A stretch of 64,000 nt of DNA from NORP23 sp050302475 (GCA_050302475.1 JBNLBF010000013.1:1-64000), one strand, 5' to 3'. Shown: positions 42,983-52,507, counted from the first letter of the stretch. Numbers and translations are program-made. Notes: generated by a model not told the origin, from the sequence alone.

Positions 42983-43606
42983 ATGTGGGATCGCAATCAA
43001 ATGGCCGCCCGCGCGGCGCAGGAACTTGAAGACGGCACCTATGTGAACCTTGGCATTGGCATTCCGACGCTGGTGTCGAACTATATCCCGGATGGGATTG
43101 ATGTGACGTTGCAGTCCGAAAACGGGATGCTGGGCATGGGCCCCTTCCCGACTGAAGACGAGATTGATGCCGACCTGATCAATGCGGGTAAGCAGACGAT
43201 CACGGAACTGGATCGGACCAGCTATTTCTCCTCTTCCGACAGTTTCGGTATGATCCGTGGCGGCAAAATCGCAATGGCGATTTTGGGTGCGATGGAGGTG
43301 GCGGAAAATGGTGACCTCGCCAACTGGATGATCCCGGGGAAACTGGTCAAAGGTATGGGCGGCGCGATGGATCTGGTCGCCGGTGTGCAGCGCGTGGTGG
43401 TGATCATGGATCACACCAACAAACATGGCGAGAGCAAGCTGCTGAAGGAATGCACCTTGCCGCTGACCGGCACGCAGGTTGTCGACCGGATTATCACCAA
43501 CCTTGGCGTGTTTGACGTGGTCGAGGGCGGCCTGAAGATCGTCGAAATGGCCGACGGTGTCAGCCGCGCGGATATCGAAGCCGCTACCGAAGCGGCGCTC
43601 GTCTAA
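42983..43606 (+). CDS. scoB: 3-oxoacid CoA-transferase subunit B
   Basis: 207 aa. The catalytic glutamate is E46 in the SENGMLGMGP motif, which forms the glutamyl-CoA thioester, and GIGIPTLVSNYIP precedes it. It pairs with subunit A encoded directly upstream. Its last four bases overlap the 3' end of the convergent xseA gene. Confidence 0.94.
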   Translation: MWDRNQMAARAAQELEDGTYVNLGIGIPTLVSNYIPDGIDVTLQSENGMLGMGPFPTEDEIDADLINAGKQTITELDRTSYFSSSDSFGMIRGGKIAMAILGAMEVAENGDLANWMIPGKLVKGMGGAMDLVAGVQRVVVIMDHTNKHGESKLLKECTLPLTGTQVVDRIITNLGVFDVVEGGLKIVEMADGVSRADIEAATEAALV

Positions 43607-45039
43607 AACAGCGAACCCTGAGGGTCCTCGGGGTTTGACTTCTTCGGTTTAGGTTTGGGTTTCGGCGCTTGTGGCGCCGTGCCCTCCCCAACCGCCAGTT
43701 TCCCGTCAGCAAATTCGATTTCCATCGCAGACAGTGTCTCCGCAACCGCTTTCTGGGTCACCAACCCGTCCGGCCCATGTACCACCGCAAAGCCGCGTTT
43801 CAGAGTGTTCTTATACGACATAATCTCCAGCGTGCGCCCAAGCGCGGCCACCTGCCGCGACGGATCGCGTAGGCGACGTTGCAAGGCAGGCAGTAAACGC
43901 GCTGACCACCCCTCGACCTCTCGCGTTCGACGGGTGATGTCAGTGAGTAAGGCCCGTGGATGCAGCCGGTCCGCGCCGCTCGCCGACAGTTGAGCTCGCT
44001 TTTTGTGGGTGAGGTTGGACAAAGCCATCGGCAGGCGCATTGCCAGATGATCCAGCCGCTGCGACCTCTCGCCAAGGATTGCATCCGGGCGCGGCAGGGC
44101 GCGCCCCAGATCGCGCAACCGTTGACGGCGTTGATCCAGCATCCGCGCCACCGCGCGACGGCGGCGTTCTTCCAACGTTGCGACATGCGCTGACAGATCG
44201 GCGCGTACCGGGACTGCCATTTCCGCTGCCGCCGTCGGTGTCGGTGCGCGCCTGTCGGATGCAAAATCAATCAATGTCGTGTCGGTTTCGTGGCCAACAG
44301 CGGATATCAGCGGAATGTCCGATTCCGCCGCTGCCCGCACCACGATTTCCTCGTTAAACCCCCAAAGGTCCTCCAGCGAGCCCCCGCCCCGCGCCACGAT
44401 CAGCACATCGGGACGCGGAACTGCGCCACCGGGCGACAGCGCATTAAACCCGCGAATGGCGGCGGCAACCTCTGGCGCGCATTTTTCGCCCTGCACCGCG
44501 ACGGGCCACAGCAGCACCTGGCGCGGGAACCGGTCCCGTAGGCGGTGCAGAATATCCCGGATCACCGCGCCGGATGGCGAGGTCACTACACCTATCACCT
44601 CCGGCAGGTAGGGCAGCGGGCGTTTGCGCCCTTCGTCGAACAGCCCTTCTGCCGCCAGCGCCTTACGGCGTTTCTCCAGCATCGCCATCAGCGCGCCAAC
44701 ACCGGCGGGGGCAATATCTTCGATCACCAGCTGATAGCGGCTTTGCCCCGGAAAAGTTGTCAGGCGACCGGTGGCGACAACCTCCATCCCCTCCTCGGGC
44801 TGGGTGCGCAGACCGGCGGCAACGCCTTTCCAGATGACGCTCGCCAACACGGCGCGATCATCTTTCAGGTCCAGATAGAGATGTCCGGATTTGGGGCGCG
44901 AGACGCGGCCAACCTCGCCGCGGATACGGACATGGGCGAACTCGCCCTCGATCATCCGTTTCACGGCACCCGAAATCTCGGAAACCGAAAATTCCGGGGC
45001 GTTCTGGCCGGGGGCCGGGTCGTCGATCAGGTCGGACAT
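43603..45039 (-). CDS. xseA: Exodeoxyribonuclease VII large subunit
   Basis: 478 aa. The N-terminal OB-fold domain (SVSEISGAVKRMIEGEF...VRIRGEVGRVSRPKSGHLYLDLKD) is followed by the catalytic core with GAVIRDILHRLRDRFP, VARGGGSLEDLWGFNEE and SAVGHETDTTLIDFASDRRAPTPTAAAE, then a coiled-coil tail. It degrades single-stranded DNA with XseB, which is not in the window. Two adjacent ATGs exist; the second fits the AAGGAAG ribosome site better. Confidence 0.95.
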   Translation of the reverse strand: MSDLIDDPAPGQNAPEFSVSEISGAVKRMIEGEFAHVRIRGEVGRVSRPKSGHLYLDLKDDRAVLASVIWKGVAAGLRTQPEEGMEVVATGRLTTFPGQSRYQLVIEDIAPAGVGALMAMLEKRRKALAAEGLFDEGRKRPLPYLPEVIGVVTSPSGAVIRDILHRLRDRFPRQVLLWPVAVQGEKCAPEVAAAIRGFNALSPGGAVPRPDVLIVARGGGSLEDLWGFNEEIVVRAAAESDIPLISAVGHETDTTLIDFASDRRAPTPTAAAEMAVPVRADLSAHVATLEERRRRAVARMLDQRRQRLRDLGRALPRPDAILGERSQRLDHLAMRLPMALSNLTHKKRAQLSASGADRLHPRALLTDITRRTREVEGWSARLLPALQRRLRDPSRQVAALGRTLEIMSYKNTLKRGFAVVHGPDGLVTQKAVAETLSAMEIEFADGKLAVGEGTAPQAPKPKPKPKKSNPEDPQGSLF

Positions 45040-45110
45040 CATCTTCCTTGCAACTGCGTCGCACCAACCTTAGAACGACCCGCAACGAAGGCCAAGGGCG
45101 GAGGGGCGAA

Positions 45111-46373
45111 ATGAACATCCTTATTCTCGGATCAGGTGGGCGCGAACATGCGCTGGCATGGGCGATTGCCCAAAACCCCCGTTGTGACGAGTTGTTCTGT
45201 GCCCCCGGTAATGCCGGGATCGCCGGGGTGGCGAAATGCGTCGATATAGATCCAGAGGACGGCGATGCCGTGGTCGAATTCTGCGACGCAGAAAGCATCG
45301 GATTTGTTGTCGTGGGCCCCGAGGCCCCGCTGGCCGCAGGCGTCGCCGACCGGCTGCGCGCGGCAGGCATTCTGACCTTTGGGCCGTCACAGGCAGCAGC
45401 ACAGTTGGAAGCCTCCAAAGCCTTTACCAAAGAAATCTGCGATGCCTGCGGCGCCCCAACCGCTGGCTATGCCCGATTCACCGATCTGGCGTCTGCGAAG
45501 GCTTATGTCGAAGCCGAAGGTGCCCCCATTGTGATCAAGGCTGACGGACTGGCGGCGGGCAAAGGCGTGACGGTCGCGATGGATCTGCCGACGGCGATGG
45601 CCGCGCTGGACGACTGTTTCGACGGCGCCTTTGGCGAGGCTGGCGCGGAAGTCGTGATCGAAGAGTTTATGGAGGGCGAGGAAGCGTCGTTCTTTATCCT
45701 GTCAGATGGCGAAAACATTCTGCCCATCGGCACCGCGCAGGATCATAAACGTGCCTATGACGGGGATGAGGGGCCGAACACCGGCGGGATGGGCGCCTAC
45801 TCCCCTGCGCCGATTATGGATGACGCGATCACACAAAAGGCGCTGAACGAAATCGTCAAACCCACTATTGCCGAAATGGCGCGGCGCGGAACGCCATATC
45901 AAGGGGTTCTATACGCAGGATTCATGATCAAGGACGGCCAGCCACGGCTGGTGGAATATAATGTCCGCTTTGGTGATCCGGAATGCCAGGTTCTGATGCT
46001 GCGCCTCGGGGCGCAGGCGCTGGACGCGTTGCTCGCCTGTGCCGAAGGGCTTCTGGACGACACGCAAATCAACTGGGCTGATGATCATGCGCTGACGGTG
46101 GTCATGGCTGCCGAGGGCTATCCCAGCAGCTATGCGAAGGGTGAACCCATCGAAGGGCTAGACGCGGCCGAGGGGGAGACGCATGTGCAAATTTTCCATG
46201 CCGGGACCAAATCTGACGGCGGCGCGGTGCTGTCGAATGGTGGGCGTGTGCTGAATATCACGGCGCGTGGTGACAGCCTGCAGGAAGCCCGGGATCGCGC
46301 CTATGCGACCATCGAAAAAATCGACTGGCCGGGTGGGTTTTACCGAAAAGATATCGGATGGCGGGCGCTGTAG
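45111..46373 (+). CDS. purD: Phosphoribosylamine-glycine ligase
   Basis: Second step of purine synthesis: PRA plus glycine plus ATP gives GAR. 420 aa ATP-grasp enzyme from the ATG with GAGGGG upstream. Visible are NILILGSGGREHALAW (N domain), GPEAPLAAGVADRL, the ATP-grasp core with VIKADGLAAGKGVTVA, EEFMEGEEASFFILSDG and the metal site VEYNVRFGDPECQ. Single gene, divergent from xseA. Confidence 0.97.
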   Translation: MNILILGSGGREHALAWAIAQNPRCDELFCAPGNAGIAGVAKCVDIDPEDGDAVVEFCDAESIGFVVVGPEAPLAAGVADRLRAAGILTFGPSQAAAQLEASKAFTKEICDACGAPTAGYARFTDLASAKAYVEAEGAPIVIKADGLAAGKGVTVAMDLPTAMAALDDCFDGAFGEAGAEVVIEEFMEGEEASFFILSDGENILPIGTAQDHKRAYDGDEGPNTGGMGAYSPAPIMDDAITQKALNEIVKPTIAEMARRGTPYQGVLYAGFMIKDGQPRLVEYNVRFGDPECQVLMLRLGAQALDALLACAEGLLDDTQINWADDHALTVVMAAEGYPSSYAKGEPIEGLDAAEGETHVQIFHAGTKSDGGAVLSNGGRVLNITARGDSLQEARDRAYATIEKIDWPGGFYRKDIGWRAL

Positions 46374-46377
46374 CGCC

Positions 46378-47103
46378 TTACCGACAGGCTAACGCATCCG
46401 AAAAGGCTGGACGACCCGTAAAGGGTCCCAGCGTGTCGAAGGACAGTTCCCCTTCCACTATCCGGGTCGCCACCACATGGCGCCAGTCGTCACTTGCCGT
46501 GATTATCTCCGGATACCCCCGGCAGGTCCGCACGCCACCGGAGATGAAATCCTCACCGATCCGATGATTGGTCAAGCCTGATGCCTCGGCGATTTGACGC
46601 AATTCGCCATCCTCATAGGTCCAGATTTTCAGAATTTTCGTAAGATGCGGCTTTTCGATATAGGCGATATCCATCAGCCCGTCGCCGTTGAAATCCGCTG
46701 CGCCAATCGGGGCAAGCCAGCGATGCGGCTGCCCGAGGAATGGCGTTTCCGCAATCTTGCCCTCAACCCCGTAGATCGCCAGTTGCGCGCCCAGCCTGAC
46801 ATCGGTTTCCACGACGATAACCTCGTTTATCCCGTCATGATCCAGATCGACTACCTGAGGCTGCAGATCCTCAAATACACGATTTTCCGGGAGGGTAATC
46901 ACCGCTTCTCCGCGCGTCAGCAACGCACATTCCGGGCACATGTCCAACGTCAGGGTTAGTGAGCCATATTCAATGGCATCACCAAGAATACCATGCGCAT
47001 ACCGGTCCGTCGGATCACCGTAAGTAGCTTCGAGGATATTCGGGCGTGACTGTGCAGACGCCGCAACCGCCAGCAAACTGAATGCCAGCAGCCAGCGGAT
47101 CAA
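46378..47103 (-). CDS. Exported FG-GAP repeat protein
   Basis: 241 aa. The only start that gives a proper signal peptide is TTG 47103 (MIRWLLAFSLLAVAASAQS); this TTG overlaps the ferredoxin stop as TTGA and has GGAG eight bases upstream. Two FG-GAP/VCBS calcium loops are visible: DLDHDGINEVIVVETD and DFNGDGLMDIAYIEKP. Expected location is the periplasm or surface. It is distinct from the larger haem-c/VCBS protein at 34.9-36.4 kb but of the same repeat class. Function unknown. Confidence 0.78.
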   Translation of the reverse strand: MIRWLLAFSLLAVAASAQSRPNILEATYGDPTDRYAHGILGDAIEYGSLTLTLDMCPECALLTRGEAVITLPENRVFEDLQPQVVDLDHDGINEVIVVETDVRLGAQLAIYGVEGKIAETPFLGQPHRWLAPIGAADFNGDGLMDIAYIEKPHLTKILKIWTYEDGELRQIAEASGLTNHRIGEDFISGGVRTCRGYPEIITASDDWRHVVATRIVEGELSFDTLGPFTGRPAFSDALACR

Positions 47104-47423
47104 ATCTGCTTCTCCGGCATCCGGACAACCAGACCGTCCAGTTCGTCCGTCACCTTCAGTTGGCAGGTGAGGCGCGATTTTTCCGCGTCCGGTTCGAAGG
47201 CGAAATCGAGCATATCTGCCTCCATCTCGTCTTTCTCCGGCAGCTTGGACACCCAAGCGTCATCGACATAGACGTGACAGGTCGAACAGGCACAGGCCCC
47301 GCCGCAATCAGCCTCTATCCCCGGAATGTTATTGTCGCGCGCGCCTTCCATCACGGTCAGACCGTTGGGCACATCGACGATATGCTCTGCCCCGCCAAAC
47401 TCGATATAGGTGATTTTTGCCAT
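47100..47423 (-). CDS. 2Fe-2S ferredoxin, adrenodoxin type
   Basis: 107 aa. The cluster ligands are C40, C46, C49 and C87 (ADCGGACACSTCH ... RLTCQL), the spacing of vertebrate-type/ISC ferredoxins, with the acidic recognition helix EKDEMEADMLDF after them. It passes single electrons to P450s, dioxygenases or iron-sulfur assembly. It is not in an isc operon here; its only partner is the FG-GAP gene coupled at its stop. Confidence 0.94.
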   Translation of the reverse strand: MAKITYIEFGGAEHIVDVPNGLTVMEGARDNNIPGIEADCGGACACSTCHVYVDDAWVSKLPEKDEMEADMLDFAFEPDAEKSRLTCQLKVTDELDGLVVRMPEKQI

Positions 47424-47575
47424 CTCGAACCCTCAATCTTACTTTTCGGACCGTATCTAAACCGCCAGAAAGCAAACGACCAGCCCCTATCACCTGAACG
47501 TCAGATGTTCGCGTTATGTCCATTAACCAAACGTAAACAGATACTTTGAGTTTTATCTAAAATTGTGTGAATTAC

Positions 47576-47590
47576 TTAAGGGTTCGTTAA
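47576..47590 (+). promoter_or_regulatory. CtrA-type box upstream of the RTX gene
   Basis: TTAA-GGGTTCG-TTAA matches the TTAA-N7-TTAA core, 18 bases before the RTX ATG. It is flanked C and G, so it is palindromic CTTAA...TTAAG; the final C of the full CtrA consensus is missing. Confidence 0.45.
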
Positions 47591-47608
47591 GAGTTTATAG
47601 GTGTAGCA

Positions 47609-48697
47609 ATGGCGCGGGTAAAAATCACAGCAACCGAAGCAGGGTTTCACAATGTCTCTCCAGTGGGTGAGACGATTGCTCCAAATGTCTTTCTGAAAAC
47701 AGCCGTGAACCTGAAAGGGCAGATCGTCAATCTTGACGGTGGCTGGGAAAGCCGCGAAAGCGCGATGTATGACGATTTTGGAATCTCGATCATCGCCAGC
47801 GCCCCGGAAGGGGAAGCGATGCTGGGACGGCAGTGCGACATTACAATCACCGCAATCGAATATTATCGGATGGTCGATGGTGAGAAAGTCGTCATCGGTA
47901 TACTGGAACTGCCGCAACCCATCACAGTCACCGCAACTTTCGATGAACTCGAAACTGGTGAATATGGCTGGCGTGCGGATGTTGGCGATGCATTGGCAGA
48001 CGCTGTGGCGCAACAGTCTTTTCATTTCAGTGGCAGTGACGGTGATGATGTTTTTGACGCCCATAACATGCATTTTGCGATTGACGGAATAAATGTCCTG
48101 AATGGTCGTGGCGGTAACGATCATCTGGTAGGATCATTGGGGAATGACAAGCTGCTCGGCGGAACCGGTGATGATTATTTGTATGACGCTGCCGGAAAGA
48201 ACCTTTTGCGTGGCGGAACCGGCGATGACTGGCTGGAACTGGGGGATGGCTCCAAAGGATCAACAGCCCATGGCGGCAGTGGTGATGACACGCTGATTTC
48301 GGGCAAAGGCGATGATTTCCTGTTTGGGGATGGCGGCCGCGATACGCTTTATGGCGGACGCGGCAACGATCACCTCTATGGCGGGAAAGGCGCTGATATT
48401 CTTGACGGCGGCTGGGGCGAAGACGTTCTGGCAGGCGGGCGCAGGTCCGATATCCTGACCGGTGGTGAAGATGCCGATACATTTGTCTTCACCAAAGCCG
48501 GCAATGGTCAGGACATTGTCACCGATTTCGAAGATGGGCTGGACCATATCCTGATCAACGGCGTTGACGGGTTTGATGACCTGACAATCATACAGGATGG
48601 TGCCAACACGGTGATCAGCTGGGGCAATGCCGGAAGTATCACCTTACTGGATATTGATGCGTCGTTGATCGGCGTTGATGATTTTCAGTTCGCCTGA
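47609..48697 (+). CDS. RTX-type calcium-binding protein
   Basis: 362 aa. The N-terminal ~150 residues (MARVKITATEAGFHNVSPVGE...) are beta-rich with no match I know. Residues about 150-300 are GGxGxDxLx nonapeptide repeats (GGTGDDYLY, GGTGDDWLEL, GGSGDDTLIS, GGRGNDHLYG, GGKGADILDG), which fold into a calcium beta-roll, and the C-terminus ends VDDFQFA. No signal peptide, so probable type I secretion; the transporter is not nearby. A bidirectional terminator follows. Confidence 0.88.
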   Translation: MARVKITATEAGFHNVSPVGETIAPNVFLKTAVNLKGQIVNLDGGWESRESAMYDDFGISIIASAPEGEAMLGRQCDITITAIEYYRMVDGEKVVIGILELPQPITVTATFDELETGEYGWRADVGDALADAVAQQSFHFSGSDGDDVFDAHNMHFAIDGINVLNGRGGNDHLVGSLGNDKLLGGTGDDYLYDAAGKNLLRGGTGDDWLELGDGSKGSTAHGGSGDDTLISGKGDDFLFGDGGRDTLYGGRGNDHLYGGKGADILDGGWGEDVLAGGRRSDILTGGEDADTFVFTKAGNGQDIVTDFEDGLDHILINGVDGFDDLTIIQDGANTVISWGNAGSITLLDIDASLIGVDDFQFA

Positions 48698-48701
48698 CTA
48701 A

Positions 48702-48732
48702 AAAGGGCGGCACCTGGCCGCCCGATTTTTTT
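48702..48732. terminator. Bidirectional rho-independent terminator
   Basis: A perfect 7 bp stem GGGCGGC / GCCGCCC with loop ACCTG is flanked by five A on the left and seven T on the right. It ends both the RTX gene and the convergent protease gene. Confidence 0.9.
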
Positions 48733-50191
48733 AGTCGATGGAAAGGGCAACGAAACGTTTATCCCTTTCGCGCGTGACCAGCATCAGAACCGAACTGCGA
48801 CCGCCTTCAACCGCGGCTTCAATGCGGTCAAGGACATCGTTCGGATCAACTACCGGTGTCTGACTGACCTCCAGAATGACATCGCCCGAGCGCAACCCCT
48901 TGTCAAAAGCTTCGGTGGTCGCGTCGACGTTGGTAATCAGAACACCCTCTGTCGCTGGATCCAGACCCAGTTCTTCGCGCGCTGTGTCGGTCAGGGCGGT
49001 CAAGGTCATACCATAAGTCTGCAATTCGTCCTGAGGCTGTGCAGGATCGCTTGGATCACCACTGGCAAGCACCGCCTCTTCCAACCGGCCTAACGTGACA
49101 TTGAGAGCTGTCTCCGTTCCATCACGAAGTACAATCACCTCGACGGTTTTGCCGACGTCCGTTTCAGCGACAACTGTTACCAATTCACGCGTATCGTCGA
49201 TATTTTCCCCGTCAAACGAGAGGATCACATCACCCGGTTGCATGCCGGCATCGAGCGCCGGACCATCTGGCACGTCTGTGACAAGCGCCCCCGATGTCGA
49301 GGCTAGTTCCAGCGCATCCGCGATATCGTCGGTGACGTCCTGAATACGCACGCCCAGCCAACCGCGGCTGGTTTCGCCATACTCAATCAGCTGATCAACT
49401 ACCCGTTCCACAACGGCCGACGACATCGAGAACCCGATACCGATTGATCCGCCGTTGGGCGACAGGATCGCCGTGTTTACGCCAATCACCTCGCCTTGCA
49501 TATTGAAAAGCGGTCCACCGGAGTTACCCCGGTTGATAGCTGCATCTGTCTGAATGAAATCGTCATAAGACCCGGACAGCGCCCGGTTACGCGCAGAGAT
49601 AATGCCGGTGGAGACAGAGAAGCCCTGCCCCAACGGGTTACCGATAGCAATCACCCAATCGCCGACCCGGGCGATATCTGAATCACCCCACGGCACGAAT
49701 GGCAGCGGTTCCTCGTGATCCACTTTCAACACGGCGATGTCTGTGCGTTCATCGGTGCCGATCAGTTCGGCGCGAACAAATTCACCACTTAGCATTTCCA
49801 CTTCGATTTCATCGGCGCCGGCGATCACGTGATTGTTGGTGACGATATAGCCGTCAGCCGAAATGATGAAACCTGAACCGATGGCTTCACCCCGGAACTG
49901 CGGGCGATCATCCTGTTCCTGACGATCCAGAAAATCGCGGAACAGGTCTTCCAACGGAGACCCCTCGGGCACCATGGGTTGCGGACCCATCCGGTCCGTG
50001 ACGGCAACGCTGGTGACGATATTCACCACAGCCGGGCTGATGTCTTCGACAAGGTCAGCGAAACTCTCGCCTATCTGCTGGGATTTGACTGATTGCGGCA
50101 GCGCAAACAACACCGACACCGCCATCAATAAAATCAGTAATGACGCTTTTGCAATACTGGTATCCTTCACCAGCACTTTTGCTTTTGTCAT
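48731..50191 (-). CDS. degP: Do family periplasmic serine protease (DegP/DegQ type)
   Basis: 486 aa from ATG 50191, which has AGGAGGAAAT upstream. Signal peptide (hydrophobic core LLILLMAVSVLFA), then the trypsin-like triad H121 (NNHVIAGAD), D151 (TDIAVLKVD) and S224 (RGNSGGPLF), and two PDZ domains (about 285-375 and 395-480). It degrades misfolded envelope proteins. It follows the hflK-hflC-DUF2065 genes with a gap of about 110 bp; this grouping is common in alphaproteobacteria. Confidence 0.94.
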   Translation of the reverse strand: MTKAKVLVKDTSIAKASLLILLMAVSVLFALPQSVKSQQIGESFADLVEDISPAVVNIVTSVAVTDRMGPQPMVPEGSPLEDLFRDFLDRQEQDDRPQFRGEAIGSGFIISADGYIVTNNHVIAGADEIEVEMLSGEFVRAELIGTDERTDIAVLKVDHEEPLPFVPWGDSDIARVGDWVIAIGNPLGQGFSVSTGIISARNRALSGSYDDFIQTDAAINRGNSGGPLFNMQGEVIGVNTAILSPNGGSIGIGFSMSSAVVERVVDQLIEYGETSRGWLGVRIQDVTDDIADALELASTSGALVTDVPDGPALDAGMQPGDVILSFDGENIDDTRELVTVVAETDVGKTVEVIVLRDGTETALNVTLGRLEEAVLASGDPSDPAQPQDELQTYGMTLTALTDTAREELGLDPATEGVLITNVDATTEAFDKGLRSGDVILEVSQTPVVDPNDVLDRIEAAVEGGRSSVLMLVTRERDKRFVALSID

Positions 50192-50305
50192 GATTTCCTC
50201 CTGCTCAATTACCGGTCCCAATGGACCGTAACGTTTCTAGAGTGTGATCAATTTACAATAATTCAAGTAAATTGGCCGCGCTTTCCGTCACATTAGTGTG
50301 AGAGG

Positions 50306-50494
50306 TCAGCCACGCGCAAGCCAAACAAGGAGCACACCAAACGCAATCGTCACCAGTCCAAACAGACGCATCCGTTCGGGGCCTATCTGGCGCAGCATTT
50401 CGACGATCTCCTCCAAACGATTAGGGGCCAGTGCAAGCACCAGCCCCTCGATAACCGCTACAAAGCCTAAGCCCAGCAGAATATCATTCATCAT
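50306..50494 (-). CDS. DUF2065 small membrane protein
   Basis: 62 aa with two hydrophobic segments (DILLGLGFVAVIEGLVLAL and LFGLVTIAFGVLLVWLA) and the conserved LAPNRLEEIVEMLRQIGPERMR loop. Overlaps the end of hflC. DUF2065 genes sit next to hflKC in many proteobacteria, suggesting a role with the FtsH-HflKC membrane protease complex, not proven. Confidence 0.88.
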   Translation of the reverse strand: MMNDILLGLGFVAVIEGLVLALAPNRLEEIVEMLRQIGPERMRLFGLVTIAFGVLLVWLARG

Positions 50495-51359
50495 CCAGAC
50501 CGTCCGACTTCAGGAAGTCAAAAAACTCGCTGTCGGGTGAAATGACCAGAGTGGAATTCTCACCACCCAGTGCGGTTTCATAGGCTTTCAGCGACCGATA
50601 GAACGCAAAGAAGTCCGGGTCACGTCCAAACGCATCGGCAAAGATGGCGTTTCGCTCGGCGTCTGCCTCACCTCGGATGATATCCGAATCCCGCTGCGCC
50701 TCGGAGACCAACTCCACCGCAGTACGATCAGCTTGTGCACGAACGATCTGCGCGGCCTCGTTACCACGAGCGCGTTCGTCTGCTGCCTCGCGTTCACGTT
50801 CGGCCTGCATACGGGCAAAGGTTGCGGCAAGGTTCTGTTCCGGTAGATCGGCGCGCTTGATACGCACATCGATAATTTCCACGCCGAGGTTAATCGCCTC
50901 GACAATCGCGGCATCGCGGATCTGGGTCATCAGGATTATCCGGTTTTCCGACAGGATATCGCTGGAACTCGCAGAACCAAGAACCTCACGCAGGGCGGCG
51001 TTCAGGATCCGCTCCAGCCGGATTTCGGCAGAGTCGATCCCGCCAACACCAACCGCGCGGCGGAACTGTTCGACATTGGTGATCCGGTAACGCGCAAACG
51101 CGTCCACAACCAGACGACGGTCATCAAGCGGTGTGACCTCCAGCGGTTCGGTATCGAGCGACAGGATACGGTCGTCATATTTCACCACTTCCTGAATGAA
51201 GGGGATTTTGAACGACAGGCCCGGCTCTTCGATCACGCGTTGCACCTGACCAAATTGCAGCACGAGGGCTTTTTCCTTTTCCGTCACAATGAACAGTGAG
51301 GAAGTGGCGAGAATCCCCGCGACCAATACGAGGAATGCAAAGAATGCTGAACGTCCCAT
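50484..51359 (-). CDS. hflC: FtsH regulator HflC
   Basis: 291 aa SPFH/prohibitin-domain protein with an N-terminal membrane anchor (AFFAFLVLVAGILATSSLFIV). The SPFH part holds LQFGQVQRVIEEPGLSFKIPFIQEV and DARYRITN-like strands, and a long charged helix (EREREAADERARGNEAAQIVRAQADRT) follows. With HflK it forms a large ring around the FtsH protease. Its start overlaps the hflK stop by one base. Confidence 0.96.
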   Translation of the reverse strand: MGRSAFFAFLVLVAGILATSSLFIVTEKEKALVLQFGQVQRVIEEPGLSFKIPFIQEVVKYDDRILSLDTEPLEVTPLDDRRLVVDAFARYRITNVEQFRRAVGVGGIDSAEIRLERILNAALREVLGSASSSDILSENRIILMTQIRDAAIVEAINLGVEIIDVRIKRADLPEQNLAATFARMQAEREREAADERARGNEAAQIVRAQADRTAVELVSEAQRDSDIIRGEADAERNAIFADAFGRDPDFFAFYRSLKAYETALGGENSTLVISPDSEFFDFLKSDGLDDE

Positions 51360-52507
51360 CAGTTGTTGCTCCCTCTCAGTTCGTTAAGTGGCAGGTACGG
51401 CACAACACCAGAATCGCCCGCTGCCCCTTCGTCGATGATGATTTTTTCAACGCCAGCCAGAACCCGTTCCAGCGTTTCCAGATACAGCCGTTTGCGGGTC
51501 ACGCCTTCGGCTTTGGCATATTCGTCGTAAACGGCGATAAAACGCGCCGCCTCACCGGTCGCTTCGTTAACGACCTGAGCCCGATAGGCCTCAGCTTCCT
51601 GCAATATCTGTGCAGCTTCACCACGTGCGGACGCAAGCCGTTGGTTGGCATAGGCGTCGGCGCGTTTTTCCAGCGTATCTCGTTCCTGTTCAGCAGCCTG
51701 AACATCACGGAAGGCGTCGATAACTTCGGCCGGCGGATCAGCCTTGTCAAAGTTCAGACGCACAATATTGACCCCGGCATTATAGCTGTCGAGGGTCGTC
51801 TGGATCAGTTCTCTCACTTCCAGCGAAATCGCAGCGCGATCCCGGTTCAGGATCGGGGAAAGCTGCGAACGACCGATAACTTCGCGCATAGCGGATTCCG
51901 CAACCGCGCGAATTGTTTCCTGCGGGCTCTCCAGATTGAACAGGTATTGCGCCGGGTCGGTAATATTCCAGACCACCTGGAAATCAATGTCGACGATGTT
52001 TTCGTCACCCGTCAGCATCAGACCTTCTTCGAGGCGAGAGCCACGTCCGCCAACACCGATGTCTTCGGTATTCTCGCGCGTCACGGCGAGGATTTCTTTG
52101 GTCACAAATGGCCAGGGTGCGAAGTTCAAACCGGGTTCCCCGGTGTCGTAATATTCACCGAAGAATAGCTCAACCGACTGTTCTTCCGGTTTTACGGAGT
52201 AGAAGGACGCAAACATCCAAAGGCCGAATCCAACGATCAGGACAATGAGGATGCTCCCTTTGCCGAACCCGCCGCCGCCAGATGACTGACCGGATCCGGA
52301 CCCGCGGCCCCCACCCATCAACACGCGCAGCTGTTCCTGACCCTTTTTGATCAGATCATCGATTTCAGGCACTTGCGGCGGACGTTGACCGTTACCACCA
52401 CCATTATTGCCTTCGGGGCGGTTTCCACCCCCTCCCCAAGGACCCTTGTCCTTGTCATCGCCTCCGTCGCCGCCCCACGGGCCGCCGGAATTGTTGGAAC
52501 CTGCCAT
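51359..52507 (-). CDS. hflK: FtsH regulator HflK
   Basis: 382 aa. A glycine- and aspartate-rich cytoplasmic N-terminus (GGPWGGDGGDDKDKGPWGGG, through about residue 80), one membrane span (GSILIVLIVGFGLWMFASFYSV), then the SPFH domain and a coiled-coil helix. It is the typical partner of HflC in modulating FtsH. First gene of hflK-hflC-DUF2065. Confidence 0.96.
   Translation of the reverse strand: MAGSNNSGGPWGGDGGDDKDKGPWGGGGNRPEGNNGGGNGQRPPQVPEIDDLIKKGQEQLRVLMGGGRGSGSGQSSGGGGFGKGSILIVLIVGFGLWMFASFYSVKPEEQSVELFFGEYYDTGEPGLNFAPWPFVTKEILAVTRENTEDIGVGGRGSRLEEGLMLTGDENIVDIDFQVVWNITDPAQYLFNLESPQETIRAVAESAMREVIGRSQLSPILNRDRAAISLEVRELIQTTLDSYNAGVNIVRLNFDKADPPAEVIDAFRDVQAAEQERDTLEKRADAYANQRLASARGEAAQILQEAEAYRAQVVNEATGEAARFIAVYDEYAKAEGVTRKRLYLETLERVLAGVEKIIIDEGAAGDSGVVPYLPLNELRGSNN

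Noticed and set aside
42251..43426. 391-codon open frame on the minus strand
   Set aside because: Antisense to scoA and scoB; no domain or ribosome site.
48090..48480. DNA repeat array (possible CRISPR or VNTR)
   Set aside because: The periodicity is 27 bp and in frame, and encodes the RTX nonapeptides; the copies are diverged.
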